Of a stretch of 34,140 bases of DNA, positions 23,507 through 32,131 are shown one piece after another. The first letter of the stretch is position 1. Each line of letters starts with the position of its first letter. Below the pieces are notes generated by a model. The model did no database searches, was not told the origin of the DNA, and saw only the letters and a program-made list of their open reading frames with translations. The position numbers were made by a program, and so were the translations under genes. The stretch is from Burkholderiales bacterium (GTDB lineage: Bacteria; Pseudomonadota; Gammaproteobacteria; Burkholderiales; Burkholderiaceae_C). The stretch is from positions 1 to 34,140 of the forward strand of contig JAPLPO010000192.1 in NCBI GenBank assembly GCA_026400155.1, read 5' to 3'.

Positions 23507-23842
23507 ATGGCCGACCTCATCGTCTCTGGTCTGATTTCTGCAAAGCCGCTTTCTAGCGGCGTCGCGGATACGCCGCAGATTCAGAAAATCAAACAGACTG
23601 CTCAAGACTTTGAGGCTGTGCTGTTGCGCCAGATGATGCGTGAGATACGCAATTCCGTTTTCAGCGAAAGCAACAAAGGTGGCAGCAGTGCGGCCTATTT
23701 GAGTTTGGCAGATGAACAATTGGCCAACAACATGGCGGCGCAGGGCGGTTTTGGCTTTGGCAAAGCCATGGCCCAGCAAATGATTCAGCAGGTCCAGGCA
23801 GCTCAGTTAATCAACTCTGCTGCCAATGCCGTAAAACCTTAA
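23507..23842 (+). CDS. flgJ: Single-domain flagellar rod scaffold FlgJ
   Basis: 111 residues from the ATG at 23507, one base after the flgI stop. The ORF track's start at 23474 would overlap flgI. The rod-capping domain is recognisable: KQTAQDFEAVLLRQMMREIRNSV, then a glycine-rich loop and AYLSLADEQLANNMAAQGGFGFGKAMAQQM. The C-terminal glucosaminidase (muramidase) domain found in enteric and many beta/gammaproteobacterial FlgJ (about 310 residues) is absent. The next gene starts 18 bases later, so there is no remnant. Confidence 0.93.
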   Translation: MADLIVSGLISAKPLSSGVADTPQIQKIKQTAQDFEAVLLRQMMREIRNSVFSESNKGGSSAAYLSLADEQLANNMAAQGGFGFGKAMAQQMIQQVQAAQLINSAANAVKP

Positions 23843-23860
23843 GCACATCGGAACCATTCA

Positions 23861-25486
23861 GTGAGAACAGCAGCCCTCTTCGACAGCGCCATGGCCGGAC
23901 TTCAGTCCGCTCAGTCGGGCATGTTGGTTACTTCCCAAAACGTCACAGGTTCGTCTGTTGAGGGATATGTGCGCCGCACTTCCAGTGTTCGGGTCAATGG
24001 CTTGTCGCCTTCTTCGATGGATCTCACTGGCACATCATTTGCCGTTGAAGGTTTCACACGTTATTTTGACAATTTGCTGCAAGGTCAATTGCTGTCGCAG
24101 CAAAGCAAGACCAGTTATAGCCAGGCACTGACGCAGTCGGTTGCACCCTTGGATGCCATGCTCACTGAGCCTGCTACGTCTATTGCCACTGCCTTGGGCA
24201 ATTTTTTCAATGCTGCTGGCTCTATTGCCAATGAGCCTAGCAACGCTGCTTACCAGCAAAGTTTGATTGGCAATGCACGCTTGGTTGCCGATCGGGTACG
24301 TGGTTTGGCCAATTCTGTGGGGCAAATTTCAAGCAATGCGTCGCAAGCGCTAGCCGATGTGCTGAATCAGGCCAATTCACTCACGCCACAGCTGGCTTCG
24401 GTGAATGCCAAAATTCGAGCTGCAGCCATTCCTGGTTTGGCTGCGGCCTCAGCAGACTTGCTAGACGAACGAGACCGCATTGTGGGCAAGCTTCAAGAGT
24501 TGGTCGGCGGCACCACCTTGATCAATGAAGATGCGACAGCCAGCTATTTGCTCAATGGACAACACTTGGTGGATCGCGAAATTGCCAATGGATTTACCAA
24601 TGCATCAGGCACCAGCATTATTCGCAGTGATATGCCGCTGAGTGACCTCAGAGTCAGGGTGGCCTCATTGGATGGGCGCAATCCGGTTTACGTGAAGCTG
24701 GTGATGCCTTCAGTGGCACAAAAGCAAAACGATGGCATCACGCCACAACTTGATGCCAATGGCAATTCTGTGATGATTCCTGGCCAAACTATTTTGCAAG
24801 ATGGCAAAGCGGGTGCCTATGTTCATCTGATTCAGAACTTTGTACCCACTGTGCAAAAAAGCATCAATTTGCTGGCCACACAACTTGTGCAAAGTGTCAA
24901 TCAAATTACCAACGCCGCTGGCACTGCCATTGCGCCGATATTTGGTTTTGCCTCTATCACTTCTAGCCCTACACCCCTGACTGGTATTGTGAGTGACACG
25001 GCTGGAAAAGCTTTGCTTGATGGCCTTTGGAAAAAAACAGATGGCACTTCTTATGTCTACAGCGAGCTTGTAGAAGGCTCCAATCCTCTCAGCAAAAACT
25101 ATCGTCAAACCCTCGATGCAGCCTTAAGCAAGGCAGAGTTTGATGCACGTCAATTCAAGGTGGTGGGCACCTTTGACAACTCGCAGTTCACCAACATGGA
25201 CGCCACCGCTTCTGCCGCTTTGCAGGGCAAACGTGATTCATTTACTTCACCCGTGACTTTCATCACAAGCAGCGTGGCCACGACCATTGCCACTTGGAAA
25301 AATACCCTGCGGTCTGATGAAGCTTTGGAAAAAAGCTTGGCCAATCAAAAGTCTTCCATCACAGGGGTGAACTTGGACGAAGAAGCGGCCAACTTGGTCA
25401 AATATCAACAGCTTTACAACGCCTCCAGCAAATTGATTCAAACAGGTAAACAGATGTTTGACACTTTGCTGGGCATGTTGTCGTGA
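23861..25486 (+). CDS. flgK: Hook-filament junction protein FlgK (HAP1)
   Basis: 541 residues, typical length. The N-terminal motif is DSAMAGLQSAQSGMLVTSQN with VEGYVRRTSSV, and the FlgK segment LGNFFNAAGSIANEPSNAAY follows. The C-terminal end GVNLDEEAANLVKYQQLYNA with SSKLIQTGKQMFDTLLGML is a clear HAP1 signature. The start is a GTG at 23861 because the conserved helix begins nearly at once. It follows flgJ by 18 bases and precedes flgL. Confidence 0.97.
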   Translation: MRTAALFDSAMAGLQSAQSGMLVTSQNVTGSSVEGYVRRTSSVRVNGLSPSSMDLTGTSFAVEGFTRYFDNLLQGQLLSQQSKTSYSQALTQSVAPLDAMLTEPATSIATALGNFFNAAGSIANEPSNAAYQQSLIGNARLVADRVRGLANSVGQISSNASQALADVLNQANSLTPQLASVNAKIRAAAIPGLAAASADLLDERDRIVGKLQELVGGTTLINEDATASYLLNGQHLVDREIANGFTNASGTSIIRSDMPLSDLRVRVASLDGRNPVYVKLVMPSVAQKQNDGITPQLDANGNSVMIPGQTILQDGKAGAYVHLIQNFVPTVQKSINLLATQLVQSVNQITNAAGTAIAPIFGFASITSSPTPLTGIVSDTAGKALLDGLWKKTDGTSYVYSELVEGSNPLSKNYRQTLDAALSKAEFDARQFKVVGTFDNSQFTNMDATASAALQGKRDSFTSPVTFITSSVATTIATWKNTLRSDEALEKSLANQKSSITGVNLDEEAANLVKYQQLYNASSKLIQTGKQMFDTLLGMLS

Positions 25487-25511
25487 AAATTTTTAAGCAA
25501 GGACCGACACC

Positions 25512-26345
25512 ATGAGAATTAGCAGCCAACAGGTCTTTGACAGCGGTGTTTCCTCAATGCAACAACACACCTCTGATGTGGTGAAGTACCAGCAGCAAAT
25601 TTCTTCAGGACGTAAATACCAAATGGCGTCTGACGATGCCTTGGCGGCTGGCCTGGGTGTGCAGATTGATTTGGACAATGCTCAATTTGCCATGTTCAAA
25701 GTGAATCAAAATCACATCACGGCTTCATTGACATCGACAGACTCTCAATTGAGCGGAATCAACATTGCTTTGACCAAATTTCAGCAAATGATGGTGCAAG
25801 CTGGCAATGGTACCTTGGGCGTAGATGGCCTTAAAACACTGGGGCAACAGGCTGGTACCCTTTACAACACAGTGAATCAAATGTCTTTGGCCAAAGATGC
25901 CAACGGCGAGCAAATCTTAAGAACAGCAACACCCACCAGCGTTTTGGTGGCGCCCAATGTCAGCTTAGAAACTGCCCTGAGTTTTTCTGAAGTCATGTCA
26001 GCACCTACTGGCATGGCTCAAAATGTCATCACGTTCTTGGGTTCGGTGCGTGACACGCTCAATGCTGGAACGGCTTTGTCTGCCAGCGACATGGACAACA
26101 TTCAATTGGTGTTGAAACAAGTGACCAAGGCCCAAGTTAAAACTGGCCTTTTGCAAAATCAACTGGATGCCGCCACTGAAGCTGCCGACGTGCAAAAAAA
26201 CAATGTGGAAGTGCAACGCAGCAACTTGCTAGACACAGATTTGGCCACCGCTACGGCTGGTTTGGTTAAATCCAACGCACTTTTGCAGGCGGCTCAGTCC
26301 ATCATGACGAAGCTAGACTCAAATTCACTTTTCCAAAAATTGTGA
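25512..26345 (+). CDS. flgL: Hook-filament junction protein FlgL (HAP3)
   Basis: 277 residues. It is flagellin-like at both ends: MRISSQQVFDSGVSSMQQHT with YQQQISSGRKYQMASDDALA, and the C-terminal helices NNVEVQRSNLLDTDLATATA and KSNALLQAAQSIMTKLDSNSLF. The middle is short, as expected for FlgL rather than flagellin. Its place after flgK supports this. AAGGA precedes the ATG. It is the last gene of the flg series; no flagellin gene is in the window. Confidence 0.95.
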   Translation: MRISSQQVFDSGVSSMQQHTSDVVKYQQQISSGRKYQMASDDALAAGLGVQIDLDNAQFAMFKVNQNHITASLTSTDSQLSGINIALTKFQQMMVQAGNGTLGVDGLKTLGQQAGTLYNTVNQMSLAKDANGEQILRTATPTSVLVAPNVSLETALSFSEVMSAPTGMAQNVITFLGSVRDTLNAGTALSASDMDNIQLVLKQVTKAQVKTGLLQNQLDAATEAADVQKNNVEVQRSNLLDTDLATATAGLVKSNALLQAAQSIMTKLDSNSLFQKL

Positions 26346-26476
26346 GCTCGGATTGTGTGCACTCTTTTTGGGTGCATTAAAGGCTTAGTATTTCAAAGTT
26401 GTAATGCTCTGTACATTTTTTGATGCTACTATTTTTGATTACTTTTTACCTCAAAGCGCATTTCGCTTTTTAAGAT

Positions 26477-27355
26477 ATGAACATTGGTTTGGGTTGGATC
26501 ATTGCATTTGGCTGTGCAATTGGTGGCTTTCTTTGGCTAGGCGGTCACGCCGAACAATTGTGGGTGCCCCAAGAATACTTGATCATTTTTGGTGCGGCGG
26601 TTGGCACCTTGGTAGCTTCGAACAAGTGGCGCAACTTAAAAAGCTTGTTTCGGGCTTTTTTCCGAATTTTTCTGCCATCAAACACTGGCAAAGAGGCCAA
26701 CTTAGGCCTGCTTTGTTTGATGTTTGAATTGCTTCAAAGGATCAAGCGCGATGGCGCCTTGTCCATTGAAGCCGACATTTCTGACCCCAAGCAAAGTGAG
26801 CTGTTTGCAAAATACCCTGCTGTGCTCAAAAGTCCGCGCCTGATTGAGTTCATTACCGATTATTTCCGCATGATGATGGACGGAACCGTCACCCTAGGGC
26901 AACTTGAGTCGGTCATGGCGCAGGAAATTGAAGTGATGAACCAAGAAGCACTTGAGCCTTCTGAGTCTATTGCCACACTGGCCGACAGCATGCCCGCTTT
27001 TGGCATTGTGGCCGCCATTATTGGTGTGGTTCATGCCTTGACCTCTATTAAAACTGGCATTGGGCCTGGCGAAATTGGCGATCTCATTTCGGAGGCTCTC
27101 ATTGGCACTTTGTTGGGCGTTTTCTCAGCCTACGCCATGATGCTGCCCATTAGCCGTTCCATGGAGCAGTTGGCAGCAGCGGATGTCAAACCCTACGAAG
27201 CCGTTAAAGAAATTCTCATTGCCAACTACAGCAATTTCTCGCCCATGATTGCGGTGGAATATGGTCGCAAGGTGATGTTCACCGACCAACGCCCCACCAT
27301 GACAGAGCTTGCTGAGGGTGTGATGGCCACATCTGGCAATAAGCTCACGGGTTAA
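26477..27355 (+). CDS. motA: Flagellar motor stator protein MotA
   Basis: 292 residues with four TM segments: two near the N-terminus (about 1-50) and two at about 170-225. The cytoplasmic loop carries RIKRDGALSIEADISDP, with basic residues and the glutamate that correspond to the E. coli MotA FliG-interacting charges. Signatures are SMPAFGIVAAIIGVVHALTS and ALIGTLLGVFSAYAMMLPIS. The C-terminus includes PMIAVEYGRKVMF. It forms the proton channel with MotB. The 131-base gap before it should hold a promoter, but I found neither a sigma-54 nor a convincing sigma-28 element. Confidence 0.96.
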   Translation: MNIGLGWIIAFGCAIGGFLWLGGHAEQLWVPQEYLIIFGAAVGTLVASNKWRNLKSLFRAFFRIFLPSNTGKEANLGLLCLMFELLQRIKRDGALSIEADISDPKQSELFAKYPAVLKSPRLIEFITDYFRMMMDGTVTLGQLESVMAQEIEVMNQEALEPSESIATLADSMPAFGIVAAIIGVVHALTSIKTGIGPGEIGDLISEALIGTLLGVFSAYAMMLPISRSMEQLAAADVKPYEAVKEILIANYSNFSPMIAVEYGRKVMFTDQRPTMTELAEGVMATSGNKLTG

Positions 27356-27360
27356 TTTGC

Positions 27361-28164
27361 ATGAGTTCGGTTTCAGACAATCAGCTTGTGACTCCAGACG
27401 GGGCTGTTGACGGCACAGCATCAGTGGCGGCCATTGAAACGCCCGAACTGCCCTTGAAGCCTGGGCCTGGTACTAAAACAAAAGCAACACCGACACGCCG
27501 AAGTCGCTTTGTAAAGAAACACAAAAAAGAGGCGTCTCACGGATCTTGGAAATTGGTCTATGCCGACTTCGTCACCGTGCTCATGGCTTTCTTCATTGTG
27601 GTGTGGGTTATGTTGTTCGACAACATTTCAAAACGCGAGCGCATTGATACCTCTTGCATTGAGCCTGTTGCCAAGGAACTGAAAGAGCTCATTGCTGGCG
27701 ATGCAGGGCTACAAACCGGCAAGGCTCCTTTTGAAATTGACTACTCCACAGACGGGTTGCGAATAACCCTCAAAGACGCAGGTGAGCCCTTGTTCCAAAG
27801 AGGTGGTACCACTTTGTCAGATTTTGCTAAAAAGCAATTTCAAAAAATTGCAGCTGTGGCCAACAAATGCCCTACGCACAAATTAAAAATTGAAGGCTAT
27901 ACAGATGCAGAGCCTTATGGCGGTGGCGGTACTGTGGGTTATAGCAATTGGGAGTTGTCTGCCGAGCGGGCCAATTCTGCAAGGCGAGAATTGATTTTGG
28001 AAAAGGTGCCCATTGAACGCATTTCACAAGTCATTGGCTATGGTGACAGTGTGCCTTCGATGCCTCAAGACCCCACGAACCCATTGAATCGCCGAATTTC
28101 TATCACGATCATTCCACCCAAAATTGCGGGTGAGGTCAAAATGGGCGGCATGTCTCCCATCTAA
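27361..28164 (+). CDS. motB: Flagellar motor stator protein MotB
   Basis: 267 residues. A cytoplasmic basic N-terminus is followed by one TM at about 68-86 (YADFVTVLMAFFIVVWVML) containing the essential proton-binding aspartate D69. A plug/linker and a C-terminal OmpA-like peptidoglycan-binding domain follow (LKIEGYTDAEPYG, SNWELSAERANSARRELI, NPLNRRISITI). The N-terminus, about 40 residues longer than in E. coli MotB, is Pro/Thr-rich. The ATG is five bases after the motA stop. It ends 33 bases from the convergent SPOR gene. Confidence 0.96.
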   Translation: MSSVSDNQLVTPDGAVDGTASVAAIETPELPLKPGPGTKTKATPTRRSRFVKKHKKEASHGSWKLVYADFVTVLMAFFIVVWVMLFDNISKRERIDTSCIEPVAKELKELIAGDAGLQTGKAPFEIDYSTDGLRITLKDAGEPLFQRGGTTLSDFAKKQFQKIAAVANKCPTHKLKIEGYTDAEPYGGGGTVGYSNWELSAERANSARRELILEKVPIERISQVIGYGDSVPSMPQDPTNPLNRRISITIIPPKIAGEVKMGGMSPI

Positions 28165-28197
28165 TGGATGGCCTCTGAAGCTCTAACAGACCTAAGC

Positions 28198-29562
28198 TTA
28201 AGGTTTGTTGGGCTTGTTGAGCTCGGACTGGTTGGTTGCAATTTGCACCGAAGTGATGGTGACATTGGAAGACAACTTCAAGCGCGAAATGGTATTTTTA
28301 GCTCGCTCGACAGACCTGAAGGGGCCTGTCATAACAGCAAATCTGGCTTCGTCTTTTCCCAAAGTAAACACCGGTGCAATGCGCGCATTGATCAACCACT
28401 CTTTGTCTTTGATAAATGCTCTGGCTTCTTTCACTGTTTCAAAACTTTCATGTTCTAAAACGAAGCCATCCGCTGGCAAACTCTTTAGCCAGAGTCGTCC
28501 TTTAACGGCCACCTCTGGTAATTCAGTGATCACTTTGACTGCAACTTCTTTGGCAGGTTCGGGGGGGGGCAGCGGCGGTGATGCAGGCGAAGTTGTGGGT
28601 GGCAGAGGACCCGGAACCAATTCAACTTTAGGCTCAAGTTGAGAGAGGTTGGGGGCACCTGGAGGAACTTCCTTCGCGTCAGCACCAGCAGTATTGGGTG
28701 TTTGCTTGTCTTCTTTTTGCTGGGGTTTCCCTGAGCCTTCTACGATGTCAGTGACCTTGGCTAAAATTTGGTCTCCCACTTCTGGGTTGAGCCAAAACGC
28801 AACGCCCAAGGAAACACAAAGCAATGCGCCGATGGCCGCCACGACGGCAAAACTCTTAGCAGTTTGACGGGTCTTTTTCGAGGGCGGCTGTTGGGTGGCT
28901 GCTTTTGAAGCGACAGGGGCAGCACTGGCCGTGCTGCCAGCAGCAGCGGGCAATTTTTTCACAGCCGATTTGCTAAGCCGATTGAAGAAATCAACAGCGG
29001 CGTCCTCTTGGCCATTTTTCCGCGCCTGCTGAATGGTCGCTAATTTTTGTTCAGCAGTTGGCCGCTCTAAGGACCAGGATATAAATTGTTTGTTCTGGCT
29101 GGCAATGGCATCACCTTGTGATGTGCCCTCAGTGAACATCAAAATAACACTGATGCCTGCGCCTGGGAACTGTTGGATGAGTCGGGTGAGCAGTTGAATT
29201 TCATGCCCACCCATGGCGTTGGCATCGTGCACCACCCATACTTTTTCAGGCGCCATGCCTGTGCGAAGTTTGGTTGCCACATCCAAGGAAAGGGTGTTGA
29301 GCAATTGATTGAACCGCTCAAGCATGGCCTCGGTGTCACGCGGTAAAAATACTTCGAGCTGAGTTTGGGGGAGTTTTTGCTTGATTCGGCGAACAAAAGC
29401 GGCGCCGTAATGGTCTATGAGCTCGTTGGAATCGCTGGAAATGACCACACTTTTGCCATCTTGCGCCAAGGCTGTGAGGCAACTCTCCATTTGGAGACGG
29501 TCGGTCACCCTGAAGAAAAACTCAGAAGACGAATCCTGGCCACGCGCTCCGAACTCACTCAT
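28198..29562 (-). CDS. DamX-like SPOR-domain inner-membrane protein with degenerate ATPase-like N-terminus
   Basis: 454 residues. The N-terminal 200 residues resemble the AAA-type domain of DamX/ExeA-like proteins in layout. The Walker A position reads VVISSDSNELID with no GxxGxGK, and the Walker B-like strand is VWVVHDANAMGG. ATP binding is therefore unlikely. One TM lies at about 237-258 (KSFAVVAAIGALLCVSLGVAFWL in part). A Pro-rich periplasmic spacer (about 280-340) leads to a C-terminal SPOR domain (about 362-440). SPOR domains bind denuded peptidoglycan at division septa, so a role in division or polar envelope remodelling is plausible. The family assignment is by architecture only. Confidence 0.72.
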   Translation of the reverse strand: MSEFGARGQDSSSEFFFRVTDRLQMESCLTALAQDGKSVVISSDSNELIDHYGAAFVRRIKQKLPQTQLEVFLPRDTEAMLERFNQLLNTLSLDVATKLRTGMAPEKVWVVHDANAMGGHEIQLLTRLIQQFPGAGISVILMFTEGTSQGDAIASQNKQFISWSLERPTAEQKLATIQQARKNGQEDAAVDFFNRLSKSAVKKLPAAAGSTASAAPVASKAATQQPPSKKTRQTAKSFAVVAAIGALLCVSLGVAFWLNPEVGDQILAKVTDIVEGSGKPQQKEDKQTPNTAGADAKEVPPGAPNLSQLEPKVELVPGPLPPTTSPASPPLPPPEPAKEVAVKVITELPEVAVKGRLWLKSLPADGFVLEHESFETVKEARAFIKDKEWLINARIAPVFTLGKDEARFAVMTGPFRSVERAKNTISRLKLSSNVTITSVQIATNQSELNKPNKP

Positions 29563-29587
29563 GTCATGCTAACAATCTTAAGGGTCT

Positions 29588-29616
29588 AGTATCAGTCAGA
29601 TGTCTGTAATGATACT
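29588..29616. repeat. 29-base dyad upstream of the SPOR gene
   Basis: The outer arms AGTATCA (29588-29594) and TGATACT (29610-29616) are perfect inverted repeats, and an inner CAG/CTG pair extends the symmetry. It lies 26 bases upstream of the SPOR gene ATG and downstream of the bactofilin stop. With no T-run on either side it is not a typical terminator. It could be an operator or an mRNA hairpin. Confidence 0.5.
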
Positions 29617-29666
29617 CAAAATTGGCCCATTGTAGGCTGGCTGGAAAGCGGCTTGAGAATTGAGGC

Positions 29667-30113
29667 CTAGCTGTTGTTTTTGGTGGACTGGGCGCTTTGG
29701 ATGGCCGCTTGTGCGCCCGAGGCCGAGGCCGATTCGTCTAGGGATTTGTTTTGAAGGATGAGCCCAGACAGCTTGGCACCGTGTTCTACGGCAATGGACC
29801 CATAGGAAATATCGCCTTGAACCCAAGAGTCTTTTTGAAATTCAACGCGATCGACCGCATGAATGTGCCCAAAGACTTTGCCCGCCACCATCACCCGGTG
29901 GGCTTTGATGTCACCCGTCACTTCACCCGTGGGGCCAATGGCCACCGCAATTTTGCAGTCTGGCGCGGCCTCAATGTTGCCCACCACTCGGCCATCAATG
30001 CGCACACTGTCCAGCAGTATCAAGTTTCCTTGAATGGTGGTGGTTCTTCCAACGATGGTGTCAAATTTTTCAGAACTCGTGGCCATTGACTGGCGATTGA
30101 ATTTTTCGAACAT
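29667..30113 (-). CDS. Bactofilin (polymer-forming cytoskeletal protein)
   Basis: About 148 residues. The central bactofilin beta-helix domain is clear: FDTIVGRTTTIQGNLILLDS, VRIDGRVVGNIEA, GEVTGDIKAHRVMVAGKVFG and GSIAVEHGAKLSGLIL show the repeating hydrophobic/Gly rungs. Bactofilins form nucleotide-free filaments at the membrane and often scaffold peptidoglycan enzymes. I prefer the ATG at 30113 (MFEKFNRQ). The ORF-track start at 30182 is a TTG that would overlap the upstream M23 gene by 4 bases. Pairing with an M23 peptidase gene is a common arrangement for this family. Confidence 0.93.
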   Translation of the reverse strand: MFEKFNRQSMATSSEKFDTIVGRTTTIQGNLILLDSVRIDGRVVGNIEAAPDCKIAVAIGPTGEVTGDIKAHRVMVAGKVFGHIHAVDRVEFQKDSWVQGDISYGSIAVEHGAKLSGLILQNKSLDESASASGAQAAIQSAQSTKNNS

Positions 30114-30178
30114 AGTGCCTACTGTGTAAAAAGGTGAGAGGGTAGGTGAATGGCTATATGGCTTAATGTGCCAAGCAT

Positions 30179-31120
30179 TCAACGAGATGTAGCCAGCAAA
30201 ACGGTCAACGGGTTGAGAACTCGGCCATTTTGAAAAATTTCGTAATGCAAGTGGGGGCCGGTCGATCTGCCTGTGTTGCCCACATTGCCAATGAGTGCGC
30301 CGCTTTGTACTGTTGCATTGACTGCCACCAAGCGTTTGCTGAGGTGTGCATAACGGGTGATGAAATTTTCTGCGTGTCTAATTTCAATCACATTGCCATA
30401 GGTGGCATCCCATTCCGACCGCACCACTTGACCTCGAGCAGGCGCTACAACAGGGGTGCCAATTTCCGCCGCAAAATCAATGCCTTCATGCATGGCCAGA
30501 CTGCCTGTGAAAGGATCGTTTCGCACGCCGTAGCCACTGGTCAATTTAAAATCACCTTGAATGGGCAAAGCAATTGGCAAAGCTTCAAGCCAAGTCAAAT
30601 GGTTTTGCCAATCTTGTTGTTGCAGTGCCAGCAATTGGTTGACGGATTGAACGTGCTCAGCCGTTTGTTGCAATTCGGTTTGTAGGGGCTGCTTGAAAAT
30701 TTGACCCATCCAATTTTGCGTTGGGTTGGGCAGCACAAAGGGGCCCCCTTTGGCGTTTTGCAAAGCCGGGGCTTTGTCCTTCAGGCCCGCAGGCGTTGCC
30801 AAGTTCATGAACCTGTTTTTGAGGGCCTCTAGTTTTTTCACATCTTGAACCGTCTGATCCATGGATGACTGGAGTTGCCTGAGGTTTTGCCTGTAAACAG
30901 ATTCCATTCGCAATTGCTCGGCTTCTGTGGTCACGCCACCCAAACTGCGCGCCAGGTCTGGGTTGTATTCAACCGCCACCCGCAAGCCAACCCAGTTGAG
31001 CCCAAAACCCAAAAGAAGCAAGGCCATGGCCAAACCACCCGCCGCCATCAAAATGTTGCGCGCAGTGATAGAGACAGATTTAACCTGGCCGGTGGGGCCA
31101 GAGAGCCACATGAGTTGCAT
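30179..31120 (-). CDS. Membrane-anchored M23 (LytM) peptidoglycan endopeptidase
   Basis: 313 residues. One N-terminal TM (about 24-46) is followed by a coiled-coil-like periplasmic region (about 65-175). A C-terminal M23 domain (about 195-310) comes last. The zinc ligands are visible: HEGID (H211, D215) and HLHYE (H292), plus RYAHLS (H259). All catalytic positions are retained, so it is probably active in cutting peptide cross-links. It lies immediately upstream of the bactofilin gene and probably shares its transcript, which suggests bactofilin-guided wall remodelling. Start is the ATG at 31120; a second ATG three codons later is also possible. Confidence 0.93.
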   Translation of the reverse strand: MQLMWLSGPTGQVKSVSITARNILMAAGGLAMALLLLGFGLNWVGLRVAVEYNPDLARSLGGVTTEAEQLRMESVYRQNLRQLQSSMDQTVQDVKKLEALKNRFMNLATPAGLKDKAPALQNAKGGPFVLPNPTQNWMGQIFKQPLQTELQQTAEHVQSVNQLLALQQQDWQNHLTWLEALPIALPIQGDFKLTSGYGVRNDPFTGSLAMHEGIDFAAEIGTPVVAPARGQVVRSEWDATYGNVIEIRHAENFITRYAHLSKRLVAVNATVQSGALIGNVGNTGRSTGPHLHYEIFQNGRVLNPLTVLLATSR

Positions 31121-31283
31121 AGGATAAAAAAGCTAGGGAAGCGGATTCTAGGCAGTCCACGCCAACCCGTCTAGCGCACCAGTTGAGGTTTTTCTTGCAA
31201 AAAAATTGCTAACTTGCTGATTTATATGTTGATCATTAGAATTCAAGATTGCAAAATATTTCAACACACCCTTGGCAAGTCCC

Positions 31284-32126
31284 ATGAACAAGCCCGAATG
31301 GACCCATGAGAGTGGTGTTCTGTTAGAAAGTTTGCGCAAGCGTGCGGGGATGGACCGTGCCACCTTGGCTCGTCGCAACATGCTTTCGGTGCTTCAGGTT
31401 GAGCAACTCGAAACGGGTGGCGACTCTGGGTTTTACAACTCAGAAATTAAGTTTTCGACTGGCAAGAAACTTTTGCAATTTTTTGGGCACACGCTTCAAG
31501 TTGAAACAGAAGTTGCAAGCAGCATTTCAAACACGCCCTCACCGCCCCTAGAAATTCTGCCCCAACAAACTGCTGCCGCAAAGCCTGCCTTCAAGATTTC
31601 AGGGCTGGGAGGTGCACTGATGGTGATGGCCGTTTTGATGGCTGTATTTTTCCTGGTGCAACAATCTTCCAATTCTGTCAACAAGCCTTCCACTGAAACC
31701 AACATCCAAGCGACTCCAACAGAGCCCAAACAAGAACCGGTGCTTGCGACACCCACGACTACGCCTAAGCCCGCACTGCCCGAGACCGATAAAAAAGAAG
31801 TACCGCCAAAACCACAGGCCCTCAATGCAGCATGTGCATGGGAGTCCACTGACACTGAAATTCAACCCACGTCTGCGCGCAAAATTGGCGAGTATGTGCA
31901 TGTGGTGGCTTTAGACAATGTCAGCCTTTGCATCATGGATGGCAACCAACGCGTGGCCAGCTTGTCATTGACGCCAGGTCAGGAAAGAAGCATTTACGGG
32001 CCAGGGCCGTTCAAGGTTTACAGCCAGCAACTGCCTTTGATGAAAATCTATTTCCAAGGTCGAGCCATCAAATTGCCAAGCCCAGAAATTCGGCAAATCA
32101 CACTCAAACCAGTGGCGCTGCCTTAA
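31284..32126 (+). CDS. RodZ-like membrane protein with N-terminal helix-turn-helix
   Basis: 280 residues from the ATG at 31284; the ORF track begins at an upstream TTG at 31272. The cytoplasmic HTH-like domain (about 8-70; LLESLRKRAGMDRATLARRN) is followed by one TM at about 108-126 (GALMVMAVLMAVFFLV). A Pro/Thr-rich periplasmic linker leads to a C-terminal beta domain (about 180-278) like the DUF4115 domain of RodZ. RodZ couples MreB filaments to wall synthesis, but this copy is not next to the usual ispG/hisS genes and may be a paralogue. It diverges from the M23-bactofilin operon and converges with the LytTR regulator five bases away. Confidence 0.72.
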   Translation: MNKPEWTHESGVLLESLRKRAGMDRATLARRNMLSVLQVEQLETGGDSGFYNSEIKFSTGKKLLQFFGHTLQVETEVASSISNTPSPPLEILPQQTAAAKPAFKISGLGGALMVMAVLMAVFFLVQQSSNSVNKPSTETNIQATPTEPKQEPVLATPTTTPKPALPETDKKEVPPKPQALNAACAWESTDTEIQPTSARKIGEYVHVVALDNVSLCIMDGNQRVASLSLTPGQERSIYGPGPFKVYSQQLPLMKIYFQGRAIKLPSPEIRQITLKPVALP

Positions 32127-32131
32127 CGCCC

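Noticed and set aside
26358-26376. TGCAC/GTGCA hairpin after flgL as a terminator
   Set aside because: The stem is only five pairs with a nine-base loop and no following T-run, so it is too weak to call.
26377-26476. Sigma-28 promoter upstream of motA
   Set aside because: TAAAGG and TCAAAG -35-like words occur, but no matching GCCGATAA -10 is at the right spacing; the nearest GATA overlaps the start codon.
28205-28642. 145-residue plus-strand ORF opposite the SPOR gene
   Set aside because: It lies wholly antisense to the SPOR and Pro-rich coding region; the minus-strand frame has a clear TM segment and SPOR domain.
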